A stretch of DNA of 64,000 nucleotides, from NCBI RefSeq assembly GCF_000720255.1, contig NZ_JOJE01000031.1:1-64000 (forward strand). The letters run 5' to 3'. The stretch comes from Streptomyces griseus subsp. griseus. GTDB lineage: Bacteria; Actinomycetota; Actinomycetes; Streptomycetales; Streptomycetaceae. Below the pieces are notes generated by a model. That model did no database searches. It worked only from the letters and a program-made list of their open reading frames with translations, and was not told the origin of the DNA. Within the stretch, counting starts at the first letter, position 1. Each line of letters starts with the position of its first letter. Below, one piece after another: positions 1-8,886 of the stretch. Position numbers and translations under genes: made by a program.

Positions 1-165
1 GACCGCGGCAAGGGCGTTTATCAGATGCGGGTACGCGGAGATCGGCGTCCCGGTGATGGGGAAGTTCTCCGTGGCGCGCAGGGTGTGGACACCCCAGTAC
101 GCCTCGGCGGGCACATCCCGGTCGCCGAGCAGATCGTGTTCGCTACGGGTGGCGGCGGCGGTCAT
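1..165 (-). CDS. aspA: Aspartate ammonia-lyase, N-terminal 55 residues (runs off the window)
   Basis: Aspartase deaminates L-aspartate to fumarate and ammonia. Only the first 55 codons are present; the rest lies left of base 1. The visible N-terminus carries the typical fumarase/aspartase opening: HDLLGDRDVPAEAYWG, then a THR-like segment (HTLRATENF) and PITGTPISAYPHLI. The ATG at 165 is in the right place for the family. It sits 46 nt downstream of the asparaginase stop on the same strand and is probably the last gene of the regulator-permease-asparaginase operon, so that asparagine is taken up, hydrolysed to aspartate and passed on to fumarate. The identity is clear from sequence; the operon role is inferred. 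Confidence 0.9.
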   Translation of the reverse strand, partial: MTAAATRSEHDLLGDRDVPAEAYWGVHTLRATENFPITGTPISAYPHLINALAAV

Positions 166-211
166 GGGTGAGCGGGTCCTCTTCTTTGAGGTGGTTGACC
201 TGAGGTGGGGA

Positions 212-1228
212 TCAAGCGTGGGCGGCGGCAGCGACGGGGTCGAGCGCGCGCACCGGCCGGACGCTGCCGACCGGTTCGCCGCCGCCGAGCAGCGGCTCGC
301 CCGCGAACTCGCCGAGCAGGTCCGGGTCGACCCCGGCGCGGGCGAGGGCGGCGGCGGTGACCGGTATGCGGGCCCGGTTCGCGCCGTCGGCGATCTTCAC
401 GGCGACGGCGCGGCCGTCGGGCAGCGCGGCGACCTCGACGCCCTCGAAGCCGTCCTTGGCGAGGAGTCCGGGCACGGCCCGCATCAGCGCGGCGACGTCC
501 CGGCCGGCGCCGGACGCCATTTCGGCGTGCTCGCGCATCGCGTCCGCGACCCGGGCCTCGGGGGTGCCGGCCGGGGCGGTGGTGATGCGGGCGGCGGCCC
601 GGGCGAGGCCGTGCAGGGAGACGGAGAACAGGGGCGCGCCGCAGCCGTCGACGGTGACGCGGGCGATGCGCTGCCCGGTGAGGTCCTCGACGATCTCCGC
701 GATGGCCCGCTGGAGCGGGTGGGCGGGGTCGAGGTAGTCCTCCAGGGACCAGTCGTTGAGCTTGCAGGTGTACAGCATCGCCGCGTGCTTGCCGGAGCAG
801 TTCTGGGCGAGCCGCGAGGGCAGGCGGCCCTCGCGGACCCAGGCGTCCCGGACGACCGGGTCGAACGGCAGGTCGGTGACGTTGCGCAGGTCGTCCTCGC
901 TGACGTCGGCGAGTTCGAGGATGCGCCGGGCGCCGGCGAGGTGGCGTTCCTCGCCGGAGTGGCTGGCGGCGGCGAGTGACAGCAGTTCCCCGTCGAGCGG
1001 GAGCCCGGCGCGCACCATGGCGACGGCCTGGAGTGGCTTGAGGGCGGAGCGTGGGTAACACGCGACCTCGACGTCGCCCAGCTGGAGCCGGACCTCGCCG
1101 TCGGCGTCGAGGACGACGACGGAACCGTAGTGGATGCCCTCGATCACCCCTCCGCGTACGAGATGGGCGACGGGAGCGTGCAGGGGTTCACGGACGGCGG
1201 GCGCGTCGGCGAGGGAACTGCTGTACAT
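212..1228 (-). CDS. L-asparaginase of the Rhizobium etli (asparaginase II) family
   Basis: This 338-residue enzyme hydrolyses L-asparagine to aspartate and ammonia. It belongs to the family related to the inducible Rhizobium etli asparaginase, not the E. coli AnsA/AnsB fold. Family motifs are intact: RSALKP with the Ser61/Lys64 pair, SHSGEE near residue 90, and NCSGKH with Cys144 and Lys147. The open frame extends upstream, but the ATG at 1228 begins just before the conserved region (HAPVAHLVRGG) and the extension is Arg/Pro-rich low-complexity sequence. No signal peptide is visible, so it should be cytoplasmic. It lies 43 nt after the permease stop and 46 nt before aspA, consistent with an asparagine-utilisation operon under the FadR-type regulator. 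Confidence 0.9.
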   Translation of the reverse strand: MYSSSLADAPAVREPLHAPVAHLVRGGVIEGIHYGSVVVLDADGEVRLQLGDVEVACYPRSALKPLQAVAMVRAGLPLDGELLSLAAASHSGEERHLAGARRILELADVSEDDLRNVTDLPFDPVVRDAWVREGRLPSRLAQNCSGKHAAMLYTCKLNDWSLEDYLDPAHPLQRAIAEIVEDLTGQRIARVTVDGCGAPLFSVSLHGLARAAARITTAPAGTPEARVADAMREHAEMASGAGRDVAALMRAVPGLLAKDGFEGVEVAALPDGRAVAVKIADGANRARIPVTAAALARAGVDPDLLGEFAGEPLLGGGEPVGSVRPVRALDPVAAAAHA

Positions 1229-1271
1229 CACTGCCTGTTCACTGGTGGTGGGCGGCGACCGGCGCCTTGGG

Positions 1272-2711
1272 TCAGGCGTCGGCCTCGGTCGAGAGGCGCG
1301 CGACGCGGGCACGGATGGCGTACCAGCCCGCGACGAGCGCGGCGACGATCAGCGGCAGGCACAGCACGGTGGTGCGTCCGGCGCCGCCGTCGGCGTACAT
1401 GAGGACCAGGACGGAGGCGAGGAACGCCAGCGTCACGATCTCGGTCCAGGGGGAGCCCGGCAGTCGGTAGCCGGGGCGGGTCAGTTCGCCCTGCTGGGTC
1501 TTCCGCCAGAAGAGCAGGTGACAGACCATGATCATGCCCCAGGTGGAAAGGATACCGATCGCCGCGAAGTTGAGCACGATCTCGAAGGCGTCGGCGGGCA
1601 CGACGAAGTTGAGGCCGACGCCGAGCACGCAGATGCCGCTGGTCAGCAGGATGCCGCCGTACGGGACCTGACTGCGGCTCATGACCGCGGTGAACTTGGG
1701 GGCGGAGCCGGACATCGCCATGGAGCGCAGGATCCGGCCGGTGGAGTACAGGCCGGAGTTGAGCGAGGACATGGCCGCGGTGAGCACGACCAGGTTCATC
1801 ACGCCGCCCGCGGCGGGGATGCCGATGTTGGACAGCACGGTGACGAAGGGGCTCTCGCCGGAGGTGTACTTGTTCCAGGGCAGCAGCATCGACAGCAGGA
1901 CGACCGAGCCGACGTAGAACAGGCCCACGCGCCACATGATGGAGTTGATCGCCTTCGGCATGATCTTCTCGGGGTTCTCGGTCTCACCGGCGGCGACTCC
2001 GACGAGTTCGACGGAGGCGTAGGCGAAGACGACGCCCTGGATGATCAGCAGCATGGGCAGCAGGCCGCTGGGGAAGACGCCGCCGTTGTCGGTGATCAAC
2101 GAGGGGCCGGGGGCGGCGCCATCGACGGGGTGCTGGGTGACCAGCAGGAAGATGCCGATGCACATGAAGACGACGAGTGCGCCGACCTTGACGATGGCAA
2201 ACCAGAACTCCAGTTCGCCGAATATCTTCACCGAGATCAGATTCACGATGAGGACGACGGCGAGCGCGATCAGCGCGATCACCCATTGCGGGACGTCGGA
2301 GAACATGCCCCAGTAGTGGGTGTAGGTGGCGACGGCGGTGATGTCGGCGATGCCGGTGGTGGCCCAGTTGAGGAAGTACATCCAGCCGGCCGTGTAGGCG
2401 CCCTTCTCGCCGAGGAACTCACGGGCGTACGACACGAAGGCGCCGGAGGAGGGCCGGTACAGGACGAGTTCGCCGAGGGCGCGCACGACGAGGAAGGCGA
2501 AGACGCCGCAGACCGCGTAGGCGATGAACAGGGAGGGCCCGGCGTCGGCGAGCCGGCCGCCCGCGCCGAGGAAGAGGCCGGTGCCGATGGCTCCGCCGAT
2601 GGCGATCATGTTGACGTGCCGGGACTTCAGGGACTTGCTGTAGCCCGCGTCGCCGGCGTCGACGTGAGGGGAGGATGGGCGCGTCTCGTCTTTGAGGAAC
2701 TGCTCGCTCAC
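1272..2711 (-). CDS. ansP: Amino acid permease, probably L-asparagine permease
   Basis: A 479-residue secondary transporter of the amino acid-polyamine-organocation (APC) superfamily, expected to import L-asparagine by proton symport. The N-terminus shows the family signature [18 protein letters not shown], followed by about twelve hydrophobic segments; [18 protein letters not shown] is also typical of AnsP-like permeases. The GTG at 2711 overlaps the regulator's TGA by GTGA, so translation is probably coupled. Substrate specificity is inferred from close resemblance to actinobacterial asparagine permeases and from the downstream asparaginase and aspartase genes; a GABA- or other amino-acid-specific permease cannot be excluded from sequence alone. 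Confidence 0.88.
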   Translation of the reverse strand: MSEQFLKDETRPSSPHVDAGDAGYSKSLKSRHVNMIAIGGAIGTGLFLGAGGRLADAGPSLFIAYAVCGVFAFLVVRALGELVLYRPSSGAFVSYAREFLGEKGAYTAGWMYFLNWATTGIADITAVATYTHYWGMFSDVPQWVIALIALAVVLIVNLISVKIFGELEFWFAIVKVGALVVFMCIGIFLLVTQHPVDGAAPGPSLITDNGGVFPSGLLPMLLIIQGVVFAYASVELVGVAAGETENPEKIMPKAINSIMWRVGLFYVGSVVLLSMLLPWNKYTSGESPFVTVLSNIGIPAAGGVMNLVVLTAAMSSLNSGLYSTGRILRSMAMSGSAPKFTAVMSRSQVPYGGILLTSGICVLGVGLNFVVPADAFEIVLNFAAIGILSTWGMIMVCHLLFWRKTQQGELTRPGYRLPGSPWTEIVTLAFLASVLVLMYADGGAGRTTVLCLPLIVAALVAGWYAIRARVARLSTEADA

Positions 2712-3439
2712 GCCTCGGTTCCGCCTTCCGTGGGGATGTCCGTGCGCGGGGAGCGCACGATGTCGGTGAGGGTGGTCTCGACGCGGTCGAGGTGGTGGGA
2801 CATGGCCTCCACCGCGTCGTGTGCGGAACCGTCCATCAGGGCCTCGACGATGGCCCGGTGCTCGCGGTTGGACTGCTCGCGCCGTCCGCCCAGCTCGTTG
2901 AGGAAGGCCGACTGACGCGCCAGTGCGTCGCGGATCTCCTCGATGACCCGGCGGAAGACCGGGTTCTGGGCGGCCTCGGCCACGGCGAGGTGGAAGAGGG
3001 TGTCCATCGCGACCCACGCGGTGGTGTCCGTCTCCCGCTCCATGCGGTCGAGGAGATGAGCCAGGTGGTCCAGGTTCTCCGGGGTACGGCGCCTGGCCGC
3101 GTACCCGGCGACCGGGATCTCGACGTGGCGGCGCACCTCCAGCAGGTCGCTGGCCGCGTAGTCGCCGAAGGTGGGGTCCTCGACGGCACGCGCGACGACG
3201 AAGGTGCCCTTGCCGGTCCTGGAGACCGTCAGGCCCATGGTCTGCAGGGCGCGCAGGGCCTCCCGCAGCACGGGCCGGGACACCTCGAGGGTGCGGCAGA
3301 GCTCCGCCTCGGAGGGGAGCTTGTCGCCGATCGCGTAGTCACCGCGCTCGATGGCGGCGCGCAGGTGCGTCAGCACCGCTTCCATGGCGCTGACGCGCCG
3401 CGGCACCGAACCAGCTGTCTGGCTGTCTGACAGGTTCAC
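2708..3439 (-). CDS. FadR/GntR-family transcriptional regulator of the asparagine operon
   Basis: A 243-residue GntR-type regulator. The winged helix-turn-helix spans about residues 18-85 ([20 protein letters not shown], then GKGTFV), followed by an all-helical FCD effector domain (about 95-225) whose His/Asp residues usually bind metal and ligand. It is the first gene of the regulator-permease-asparaginase-aspA operon, and its TGA overlaps the permease GTG. A ligand such as aspartate or asparagine is a reasonable guess only. The GTG at 3439 is chosen because it lies almost at the predicted transcription start (-10 box at 3447-3452), implying a leaderless message; a later start at an internal Met is possible. 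Confidence 0.85.
   Translation of the reverse strand: MNLSDSQTAGSVPRRVSAMEAVLTHLRAAIERGDYAIGDKLPSEAELCRTLEVSRPVLREALRALQTMGLTVSRTGKGTFVVARAVEDPTFGDYAASDLLEVRRHVEIPVAGYAARRRTPENLDHLAHLLDRMERETDTTAWVAMDTLFHLAVAEAAQNPVFRRVIEEIRDALARQSAFLNELGGRREQSNREHRAIVEALMDGSAHDAVEAMSHHLDRVETTLTDIVRSPRTDIPTEGGTEA
3423..3433. promoter_or_regulatory. Small palindrome, possible autoregulatory operator
   Basis: CTGTCTGACAG is a perfect palindrome with 5-bp arms around a central T. It lies just downstream of the predicted transcription start, inside the first codons of the FadR-type regulator, and is preceded by a direct repeat of CTGTCTG. Its position fits a repressor operator, but short palindromes occur by chance. 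Confidence 0.25.
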
Positions 3440-3446
3440 GGAAGTG

Positions 3447-3476
3447 ATACTCCGGGTGACGTGAGGGCGGTGTCAA
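3447..3476 (-). promoter_or_regulatory. Putative promoter of the asparagine-utilisation operon
   Basis: On the minus strand TTGACA (3476-3471) is followed after 18 nt by GAGTAT (3452-3447). The predicted start of transcription is within a few bases of the regulator's GTG at 3439, so the message may be leaderless. Confidence 0.45.
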
Positions 3477-3548
3477 GGGCGTCGAATGGAGAAATTCAGC
3501 GGGCGGGACGCCTGAAACCAGACTTCCCGCCGCTGCCGGTCGGCCGTG

Positions 3549-4385
3549 TCAGCTGCTCAGCGCACCCGTGGCCAGGAGTCCGAAGAGCAGCACACCGACG
3601 ACGATCCGGTAGACCACGAACGCGTTGAAGGAGTGCTTGGCGACGAACTTCAGCAGCCAGGCGATGGAGGCGTAGGCCACGACGAACGACACCACCGTGC
3701 CGACGGCCAGCGGCGCCGCGCCCACGCCCGTACCCAGGGCGTCCTTGAGCTCGTAGAGGCCGGCGCCGGTGAGGGCGGGGATGCCGAGGAAGAAGGACAG
3801 CCGGGTGGCGGCGATCCGGTCGAGGTCGAGGATAAGGGCCGTGGACATGGTGGCGCCGGAGCGGGAGAAGCCGGGGAAGAGCAGGGCGAGGATCTGCGAG
3901 CTGCCGACGAGCATGGCGTCCTTGAACGAGGTGTCGTCCTCACCCCGCTTGTGGCGGCCCATCTGGTCGGCCGCCCACATCACCGCGCTGCCGACGATCA
4001 GCGAGCCCGCGACCACCCAGAGCGAGGCGAGCGGCCCCTCGATGAGCGGCTTGGCGGCCAGGCCGACGGCGACGATGGGGATCGTCGCGTAGATGACCCA
4101 CCAGGCGAACTTGTAGTCGTGGTGGTACCGCTCGTCCCGGTTGGCGAGGCCGCGGCCCCAGGCGGACACGATCCGCACGATGTCCTTGAAGAAGTACACG
4201 AGCACCGCGGCGATCGCGCCGACCTGGATGACGGCCGAGAACCCCACGACGGCGGGGTCGTCGACCTGGATTCCCATCAGCCCCTCGGTGATCTTCAGAT
4301 GGCCGGTGGAGGACACGGGCAGGAACTCGGTCACCCCCTCGACGGCTCCGAGGACGACAGCCTGACCGACGGAGATGGCGCTCAT
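3549..4385 (-). CDS. uppP: Undecaprenyl-diphosphatase UppP/BacA
   Basis: A 278-residue integral membrane phosphatase that converts undecaprenyl diphosphate to undecaprenyl phosphate, recycling the lipid carrier for cell-wall synthesis; overproduction gives bacitracin resistance. Both family signatures are present: EGVTEFLPVSSTGHL near residue 16 and PGFSRSGATM in the middle, together forming the active site. Length and the pattern of about eight hydrophobic segments are normal. The ATG at 4385 is the family start. It is 72 nt downstream of the fluoride-channel operon on the same strand and could be co-transcribed, though no functional link is obvious. Streptomycetes often carry more than one uppP. 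Confidence 0.95.
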   Translation of the reverse strand: MSAISVGQAVVLGAVEGVTEFLPVSSTGHLKITEGLMGIQVDDPAVVGFSAVIQVGAIAAVLVYFFKDIVRIVSAWGRGLANRDERYHHDYKFAWWVIYATIPIVAVGLAAKPLIEGPLASLWVVAGSLIVGSAVMWAADQMGRHKRGEDDTSFKDAMLVGSSQILALLFPGFSRSGATMSTALILDLDRIAATRLSFFLGIPALTGAGLYELKDALGTGVGAAPLAVGTVVSFVVAYASIAWLLKFVAKHSFNAFVVYRIVVGVLLFGLLATGALSS

Positions 4386-4457
4386 GGGATCCAGTTCTGG
4401 GGACGGGTCGACACAGTGCTCGGCCAGTCCTACCAGGTACGGGTGTGCCGCGGCTGC

Positions 4458-4832
4458 CTACGACCACAGCGCCTGCGCGAGCCACACCCCGGCGAACGCC
4501 GCCGCGAGGCCCGCCGCGATGCTCGCCACGACGTTGGCGGCGGCGTACAGACCCGCGCCGGTCTCGGTCAGCCGCAGCGTCTCGTACGAGAACGTGGAGT
4601 ACGTCGTCAGCGCCCCGCACAGGCCGGTGCCGAGGAGAAGCTGCAGGTGGGAACCGGCGACCCCGGCCGAGACGGCACCGGTCAGCAGTCCGAGGACCAG
4701 GGAGCCGGTGACGTTGACCACGAAGGTGCCCCAGGGGAAGACCGAGTCGTGCCGGGACTGCACCGCGCGGTCGGTGAGGTAGCGCAAGGGGGCGCCGACC
4801 ATCCCGCCGGCGACGACCAGCAGCCAGTTCAC
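4458..4832 (-). CDS. crcB: Fluoride channel FluC/CrcB, copy 2
   Basis: A 124-residue four-helix membrane protein that exports fluoride as a dual-topology dimer. Typical features are a GxxxRY-like motif near the N-terminus ([14 protein letters not shown]), the VNVTGS segment and the TTYSTFSYE stretch with the Phe/Ser/Thr residues lining the pore. Its GTG at 4832 overlaps the stop of the DUF190 gene (GTGA). Adjacent crcB pairs commonly encode heterodimeric channels in Gram-positive bacteria, so the two copies here may work together. Confidence 0.93.
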   Translation of the reverse strand: MNWLLVVAGGMVGAPLRYLTDRAVQSRHDSVFPWGTFVVNVTGSLVLGLLTGAVSAGVAGSHLQLLLGTGLCGALTTYSTFSYETLRLTETGAGLYAAANVVASIAAGLAAAFAGVWLAQALWS

Positions 4833-5209
4833 AACGACTTCTTACCCTTCGTGTCCGGTTCGCCTTCTTTGCCCTCCCGGCCCGCGTACCGGATCACCTC
4901 GCAGTCGTCGAGGATCACCAGCCCCTCGGTGACCAGTTCGTCGAGCTGTGGCAGGAAGGCGCGCACGCGCTCCTCCGAGTCGACGATCACGATCGCCACC
5001 GGCAGGTCCTCGCTCAGGGACAGCAGCCGGGAGGTGTGGATGAGGGAGGACGCGCCGTAGCCCTCGATGCCCCGGAAGACACTGGCCCCGGCGAGGCCGG
5101 CGGCGTGCGCCCGGTGCACGATCTCGCTGTAGAGGGGCTTGTGGTGCCAGGTGTCGTTCTCGCCGACGAACACCGTCACGCGCAGGGCACTGCCGGTCAG
5201 CCTGGTCAT
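4829..5209 (-). CDS. DUF190 family protein encoded between two fluoride channels
   Basis: A 126-residue soluble protein with the DUF190 fold, which resembles PII-like signalling proteins: a ferredoxin-like core with [13 protein letters not shown] at the start, then [26 protein letters not shown], and a C-terminal hydrophobic strand ([12 protein letters not shown]). The function is not established; it may bind a small ligand and regulate the neighbouring channels. It is tightly embedded: its ATG overlaps the upstream crcB stop (ATGA) and its stop overlaps the downstream crcB GTG, so the three genes are translationally coupled. The Lys-rich C-terminal tail is a minor oddity. Confidence 0.88.
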   Translation of the reverse strand: MTRLTGSALRVTVFVGENDTWHHKPLYSEIVHRAHAAGLAGASVFRGIEGYGASSLIHTSRLLSLSEDLPVAIVIVDSEERVRAFLPQLDELVTEGLVILDDCEVIRYAGREGKEGEPDTKGKKSL

Positions 5210-5664
5210 CGCTGCCTCCGGATCAGGACACGACGTGTCGCCGTCGCCGCCAGCCACACCGCCGTAAGGGCCGCGAACAGGGTCACGGCGAGATAGGCGA
5301 GAGCCGTGCCCGCACGGCCCGCGTCCAGCAGTTTCTGGATGTCGACGGCGTACGTCGAGAAGGTGGTGAAGCCGCCCAGCACGCCCGTGCCGAAGAACGG
5401 GCGCAGCAGCCGGTGGGGGGCGGCCATCGCCTCGGTGACGACGACCAGGAACACACCGATCACGGCACAGCCGACGACGTTGACCCAGAAGATCGTCCAG
5501 GGGAAGCCGCCGGCCCCGGTGGGCCACCGGAGCGAGGCCGCGTACCGGGCCGACGCGCCGAGCGCGCCGCCGGCCGCGACCACCGCGACGACGGACCACC
5601 GGCTGTGCCGGGCGGACCGCCTGGCGGCGGGGGTGCGGACGCTCTCGGCCTCCGGGACTGTCAT
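5206..5664 (-). CDS. crcB: Fluoride channel FluC/CrcB, copy 1
   Basis: A 152-residue CrcB-type fluoride exporter with four hydrophobic helices. Diagnostic stretches are [24 protein letters not shown] and [12 protein letters not shown]. Compared with the second copy it has a 35-residue, Arg-rich N-terminal extension. The frame stays open upstream, but the ATG at 5664 is preceded at 8 nt by CAGGAGA, a good ribosome binding site. It is first in the crcB-DUF190-crcB operon and overlaps the next gene by ATGA. I looked for a fluoride riboswitch upstream and found no convincing match. Confidence 0.93.
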   Translation of the reverse strand: MTVPEAESVRTPAARRSARHSRWSVVAVVAAGGALGASARYAASLRWPTGAGGFPWTIFWVNVVGCAVIGVFLVVVTEAMAAPHRLLRPFFGTGVLGGFTTFSTYAVDIQKLLDAGRAGTALAYLAVTLFAALTAVWLAATATRRVLIRRQR

Positions 5665-5740
5665 GTCGTACGTCTCCTGCCTCGGCCCCGTCACCGCGCT
5701 CGCGGGGTGATCACGGCCGGTCAACAGGGTAACGCCGCTC

Positions 5741-6712
5741 TCAGCGCGCGGCCGGGGCCTCGCACACCGCGACGCCCCGCTCCCACAGGCTGCCGAGGAC
5801 CAGGTGACCGCCGGTCTCGCAGACGCTGGTGACCATGCGGAAGCCGGAACGGCGGCGGGTCAGGTGGTGGACGATCCGGCCGTCGTCGTCGATCGCCAGG
5901 ACCCCGACGGTTCCGGTGGGGTGGAAGGGAGCGCGCACGGCGGCGCGGGCGGCGGCGCGGCGTACGACGGCCGGGGCGCGGTGGAGCAGGTCGAGCGGGG
6001 GGACGCGGGGTCCGGCCAGGGCGACCCAGATCGGTCCGTCCCGTCCGTCGCGCCACACGTTGTCCGGCATCCCCGGCAGGTCCTCCACGAAGGGCTCGCT
6101 GTGTCCGGCCCGGGGGCCGGTGAGCCAGTGGCGGGTGAGCCGGTACGCGGACGTCTCGGCGACGACCAGGAAGGAGCCGTCGGCGCTGGGGACGAGTCCG
6201 TTGGCGAAGTGCAGGTCCTCCTGGAGGACCTCGGGGGTGGTGCTGCCGGGAACGAGGCGCAGCAGACGGCCCGTGCCGGTGTCCTCGGCCAGGTCGCCGA
6301 TCCACTGGTCGAGGGGGTAGCGGCGGCTGGAGACGGTGAAACAGACGCTGTCGTCGGGCAGGGCGATCACATTGCTGCAGAACCGCAGCCGCTCCCCCGC
6401 CGCGGTGTCCGTGAGGACGTGGACGGTGCCGTCGTCCAGGCCGATCCGCAGCAGTCCGCGCTCGGCGTCGCAGACCAGCAGGGTCTCGTCGTCGAGGAGT
6501 TCCAGGCCGAGCGGCCGGCCGCCGGTCTCGGCGAGCGTCTCTACGCGGGCCCCGGTGGGATCGCTGAGTCCGTCCAGGCGCAGGACGCGTCCGTCCTCCA
6601 CGCCGGTCAGCACACGGCCGTGGGAGTCGGCGACGACGTCCTCCGGGCCCCGGGCGCCGATGTCGACGTACCTGCGGGGGACGAGGGTCTCGGGGCGGTG
6701 CGCTGTCCGCAT
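5741..6712 (-). CDS. SMP-30/gluconolactonase (strictosidine-synthase-like) beta-propeller protein
   Basis: A 323-residue protein of the six-bladed propeller superfamily covering SMP-30/gluconolactonase and strictosidine-synthase-like hydrolases. Recognisable segments are GPEDVVADSHGRVLTGVEDGR, GRPLGLELLDDETLLVCDA, an Asn-containing metal-site stretch (DLHFANGLVPSADGSFLVV) and a Pro-Asp-Asn element (MPDNVWRDG). The likely activity is hydrolysis of a lactone or ester with a divalent metal, but the substrate cannot be told. A TTG lies just upstream in frame; the adjacent ATG at 6712 is preferred. The small HTH gene ends 9 nt before it on the same strand, so the pair probably forms an operon. Confidence 0.8.
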   Translation of the reverse strand: MRTAHRPETLVPRRYVDIGARGPEDVVADSHGRVLTGVEDGRVLRLDGLSDPTGARVETLAETGGRPLGLELLDDETLLVCDAERGLLRIGLDDGTVHVLTDTAAGERLRFCSNVIALPDDSVCFTVSSRRYPLDQWIGDLAEDTGTGRLLRLVPGSTTPEVLQEDLHFANGLVPSADGSFLVVAETSAYRLTRHWLTGPRAGHSEPFVEDLPGMPDNVWRDGRDGPIWVALAGPRVPPLDLLHRAPAVVRRAAARAAVRAPFHPTGTVGVLAIDDDGRIVHHLTRRRSGFRMVTSVCETGGHLVLGSLWERGVAVCEAPAAR

Positions 6713-6721
6713 CAAAGTCTC

Positions 6722-7009
6722 CTACCAGCCTTTCTCGAACATCCGGGCGATCTCAGCGATGCGTACCTCGTCCCGCCGGTAGTAGGCGCGGCGGCGGATG
6801 CGCCGGACGCGCAGGAGGCCGAGGTCCGCGAGCAGGGTGAGGTGGGTCCGGGCGACGTGGCGGCGTACGCCGAGCTTGGTGGCGATGGCGTCCTCGCCGA
6901 CTCCGTCCTCGACGAGGTCGGCGTGTCGCTGGGGCGGGAAGTGCGTGACCGGGTCCTTGAGCCATTCCAGGATGTCCAGGCGTCGCTCACCGACAGGAGT
7001 CCTCAGCAT
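6722..7009 (-). CDS. Small winged-helix (ArsR-like) regulator
   Basis: A 95-residue DNA-binding protein: LDILEWLKDPVTHF opens the winged helix, the HTH is around DAIATKLGVRRHVARTHLTLL, and the wing contains LLRVRRIRRRAYYRR. This is the ArsR/HTH_5 pattern with no metal-binding Cys motif, so a metal sensor is unlikely. The ATG at 7009 is preferred over an upstream in-frame start because GAGGGG lies 8 nt before it. It is immediately upstream of the SMP-30-like gene and probably regulates it. Confidence 0.78.
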   Translation of the reverse strand: MLRTPVGERRLDILEWLKDPVTHFPPQRHADLVEDGVGEDAIATKLGVRRHVARTHLTLLADLGLLRVRRIRRRAYYRRDEVRIAEIARMFEKGW

Positions 7010-7177
7010 GTCGTTCCCCTCTGTCCGAGCCTCCTCGTACCGGTCTTCCCAATGTTTCGCAGCGGACGCCACCGTGTCCGCAACTCCGCGCGCCTTGTCC
7101 GGGATCGAACGCCCTTACGGCACAAGGGCGTTCGGCCCACATCGTGCCGGTCGGTCCTCATTCCCGGAAACACGGGC

Positions 7178-7209
7178 GGGGCCCGGCCGCTGCCGCGCGG
7201 CCGGGCCCC
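7178..7209. terminator. Strong GC-rich hairpin after the galactanase gene
   Basis: Arms GGGGCCCGGCCGC (7178-7190) and GCGGCCGGGCCCC (7197-7209) form a 13-bp perfect stem with a 6-nt loop. It lies 12 nt beyond the GH53 stop codon. There is no long T run, which is usual for streptomycete terminators. The rest of the gap 7010-7221 shows nothing I can name. Confidence 0.75.
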
Positions 7210-7221
7210 TTCGTCGTGGGT

Positions 7222-8781
7222 TCAACGGTGGCTGAACCACGACATGGATCCGAGTGCCTTGTCGTCGTAGCCGAACAGGGCCTGGTTCTCCCAGCCGTTG
7301 CCGGAGGAGGCGTCGGTCGGGTCCCAGCCGTTGCCGTTGACCGCGGTCCAGGTCGCCTCCCAGTAGAAGACGCCGAGGCCCCGGCCGTTCGGGACGGCCT
7401 CCACGATGTTCGCCACCGTGTTCATCCACGCGGTCTGACCGGCCACGCTCGCGGGGTAGCCGGTGACGAGTTCACCGGTGGTGTCGATCTGGTTGGTGAG
7501 CGAGTCGTCGCTGTCCAGCCGGAACGGGTAGGCCGTCTCGGCGACGAAGACGGGCTTGCCGTAGCGGGCGGCCGCGTCGTCGAGCGTGCTCTGGAAGTCG
7601 GAGAGCGGACCGTGCCAGTAGCCGTAGTAGGACAGGCCGATCGCGTCGAACTTCACACCGTTGGAGACCGCGCTGTCGAACCACCACCGGGTGCCGGCCA
7701 GGTCACCGCCCTTGGCCAGGTGCAGGGCGACGGTCGTGGACGGGTTGACCGCCTTGACCGCGCTGTAGCCGGAGTTGAGCAGACCGGCGAGCTGTGACCA
7801 GTTGGAGGTGGATCCCTCGTTCCACAGCATGCCCCCGTTGATCTCATTGCCCACCTGGACCATGTCGGCGGTGGTGCCCTGAGCCTTCAACGCGCTCAAC
7901 ACGTCGTACGTGTGGTCGTACACGTCCGTCTTGAGCCGACTGTACGAGTGGCCCGCCCAGGCCGCCGGCTTGGTCTGCTTGCCCGGGTCGGCCCAGTTGT
8001 CCGAGTAGTGGAAGTCGACCAGCAGTTTCATGCCGGCCGCCTTGACCCGCTTGGCCAGCGCCAGCACGCGCGTCTTGTTGTTGTAGCCGTCGGCGGGGTT
8101 CACCCACACCTTCACGCGCGCGTAGTTCATGCCCGCGTTCTTGAGGATGGTGACGGCGTCGCCGGTGGCGCCGGAGCCGTTCTTGTAGACGCCGCCCTTG
8201 GCCTCGCTCTTGGGGAGGGAGGAGATGTCGGCACCCTTGATCGGCAGTCCACTCGTGCCGGACGTGAAGGTCAGGTCGTCAACATTGATCCAGTTGCCGG
8301 CGTTGGCGTCACTGTTGATGCTGATGGTGCATTGGTTGTTGCTCACATTGACCGGCACGACGATACGGATCCATCCGCTCGTCGACACCGGCAGGTCGGT
8401 GCGCTGCTCGGTGCCGCCGCAGTTCTTCAGCGCTATGTAGGCGGACTTCTGGCCCCCGCTGGAGCGGACCCAGGCGGTGAGCCTGTAGCGGCCGTCGGTC
8501 AGCCCCGACAGGTACTGGTACGTCTCCACCTTGTACGCGGTGGTCGCCCAGTGGGACAGGCGGTAGCTCCCGCTGTGGCCGCCGGCCTCCGTGAACGAGG
8601 CACCGGTGTCGCCGTACTCGGTCCAGCCGCCGGGCGTGGCCGCGCCGGTGCCGTCGTTTTCGAAGCCGCCGTTCGTGAGGGCGCTCGCGGCCTGGGCGGT
8701 CTGGGCCGGCAGCGCGGTCAGGGCCAGCCCCGCGGCGAGGGGGAACAGCAGGGCCCGGAGGGTGCGTCTGGGATGGAACAT
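7222..8781 (-). CDS. Secreted GH53 arabinogalactan endo-beta-1,4-galactanase with N-terminal carbohydrate-binding domain
   Basis: A 519-residue exoenzyme that cleaves beta-1,4-galactan side chains of pectin. Residues 1-32 are a signal peptide (Arg-rich start, hydrophobic core, AQAA cleavage region). Residues 35-175 form a beta-sandwich carbohydrate-binding module (opening NGGFENDG). The GH53 TIM barrel starts at IKGADISSLP (about 181) and has both catalytic glutamates: Glu313 in QVGNEINGG (acid/base) and Glu415 in VFVAETAYPF (nucleophile). The ATG at 8781 directly starts the signal peptide. It follows the GH42 gene on the same strand: this enzyme would release galacto-oligosaccharides outside, and the ABC transporter and GH42 enzyme would complete their use. 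Confidence 0.94.
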   Translation of the reverse strand: MFHPRRTLRALLFPLAAGLALTALPAQTAQAASALTNGGFENDGTGAATPGGWTEYGDTGASFTEAGGHSGSYRLSHWATTAYKVETYQYLSGLTDGRYRLTAWVRSSGGQKSAYIALKNCGGTEQRTDLPVSTSGWIRIVVPVNVSNNQCTISINSDANAGNWINVDDLTFTSGTSGLPIKGADISSLPKSEAKGGVYKNGSGATGDAVTILKNAGMNYARVKVWVNPADGYNNKTRVLALAKRVKAAGMKLLVDFHYSDNWADPGKQTKPAAWAGHSYSRLKTDVYDHTYDVLSALKAQGTTADMVQVGNEINGGMLWNEGSTSNWSQLAGLLNSGYSAVKAVNPSTTVALHLAKGGDLAGTRWWFDSAVSNGVKFDAIGLSYYGYWHGPLSDFQSTLDDAAARYGKPVFVAETAYPFRLDSDDSLTNQIDTTGELVTGYPASVAGQTAWMNTVANIVEAVPNGRGLGVFYWEATWTAVNGNGWDPTDASSGNGWENQALFGYDDKALGSMSWFSHR

Positions 8782-8839
8782 CGTCGTCCGTCGTCCCTTC
8801 GACGTGATCGGGATGGGGGGTCCCTCGTCAGTGGAGGGG

Positions 8840-8879
8840 CCCCTCCGCCCGCGGCTCGCGGCTCGCACAGGCGGAGGGG
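8840..8879. terminator. Hairpin between GH42 and GH53 genes
   Basis: CCCCTCCGCC (8840-8849) pairs with GGCGGAGGGG (8870-8879), a 10-bp stem with a 20-nt loop just 8 nt beyond the GH42 stop. The left arm also lies in a local GGAGGGGCCCCTCC palindrome. It may terminate or attenuate transcription between the two genes. Confidence 0.5.
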
Positions 8880-8886
8880 AGTCGGC

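Noticed and set aside
4829..5599. Single long frame that would fuse an N-terminal Arg-rich part to the DUF190 protein
   Set aside because: The upstream part is antiphase to crcB copy 1; the DUF190 family starts at ATG 5209 and the ATGA overlap explains the arrangement.
5665..5740. Possible fluoride riboswitch ahead of the first crcB gene
   Set aside because: The sequence has a GGTGACGGGGCC stretch and some pairing potential, but the conserved crcB-motif pseudoknot pattern and the 3' GATGGC-type segment cannot be recognised.
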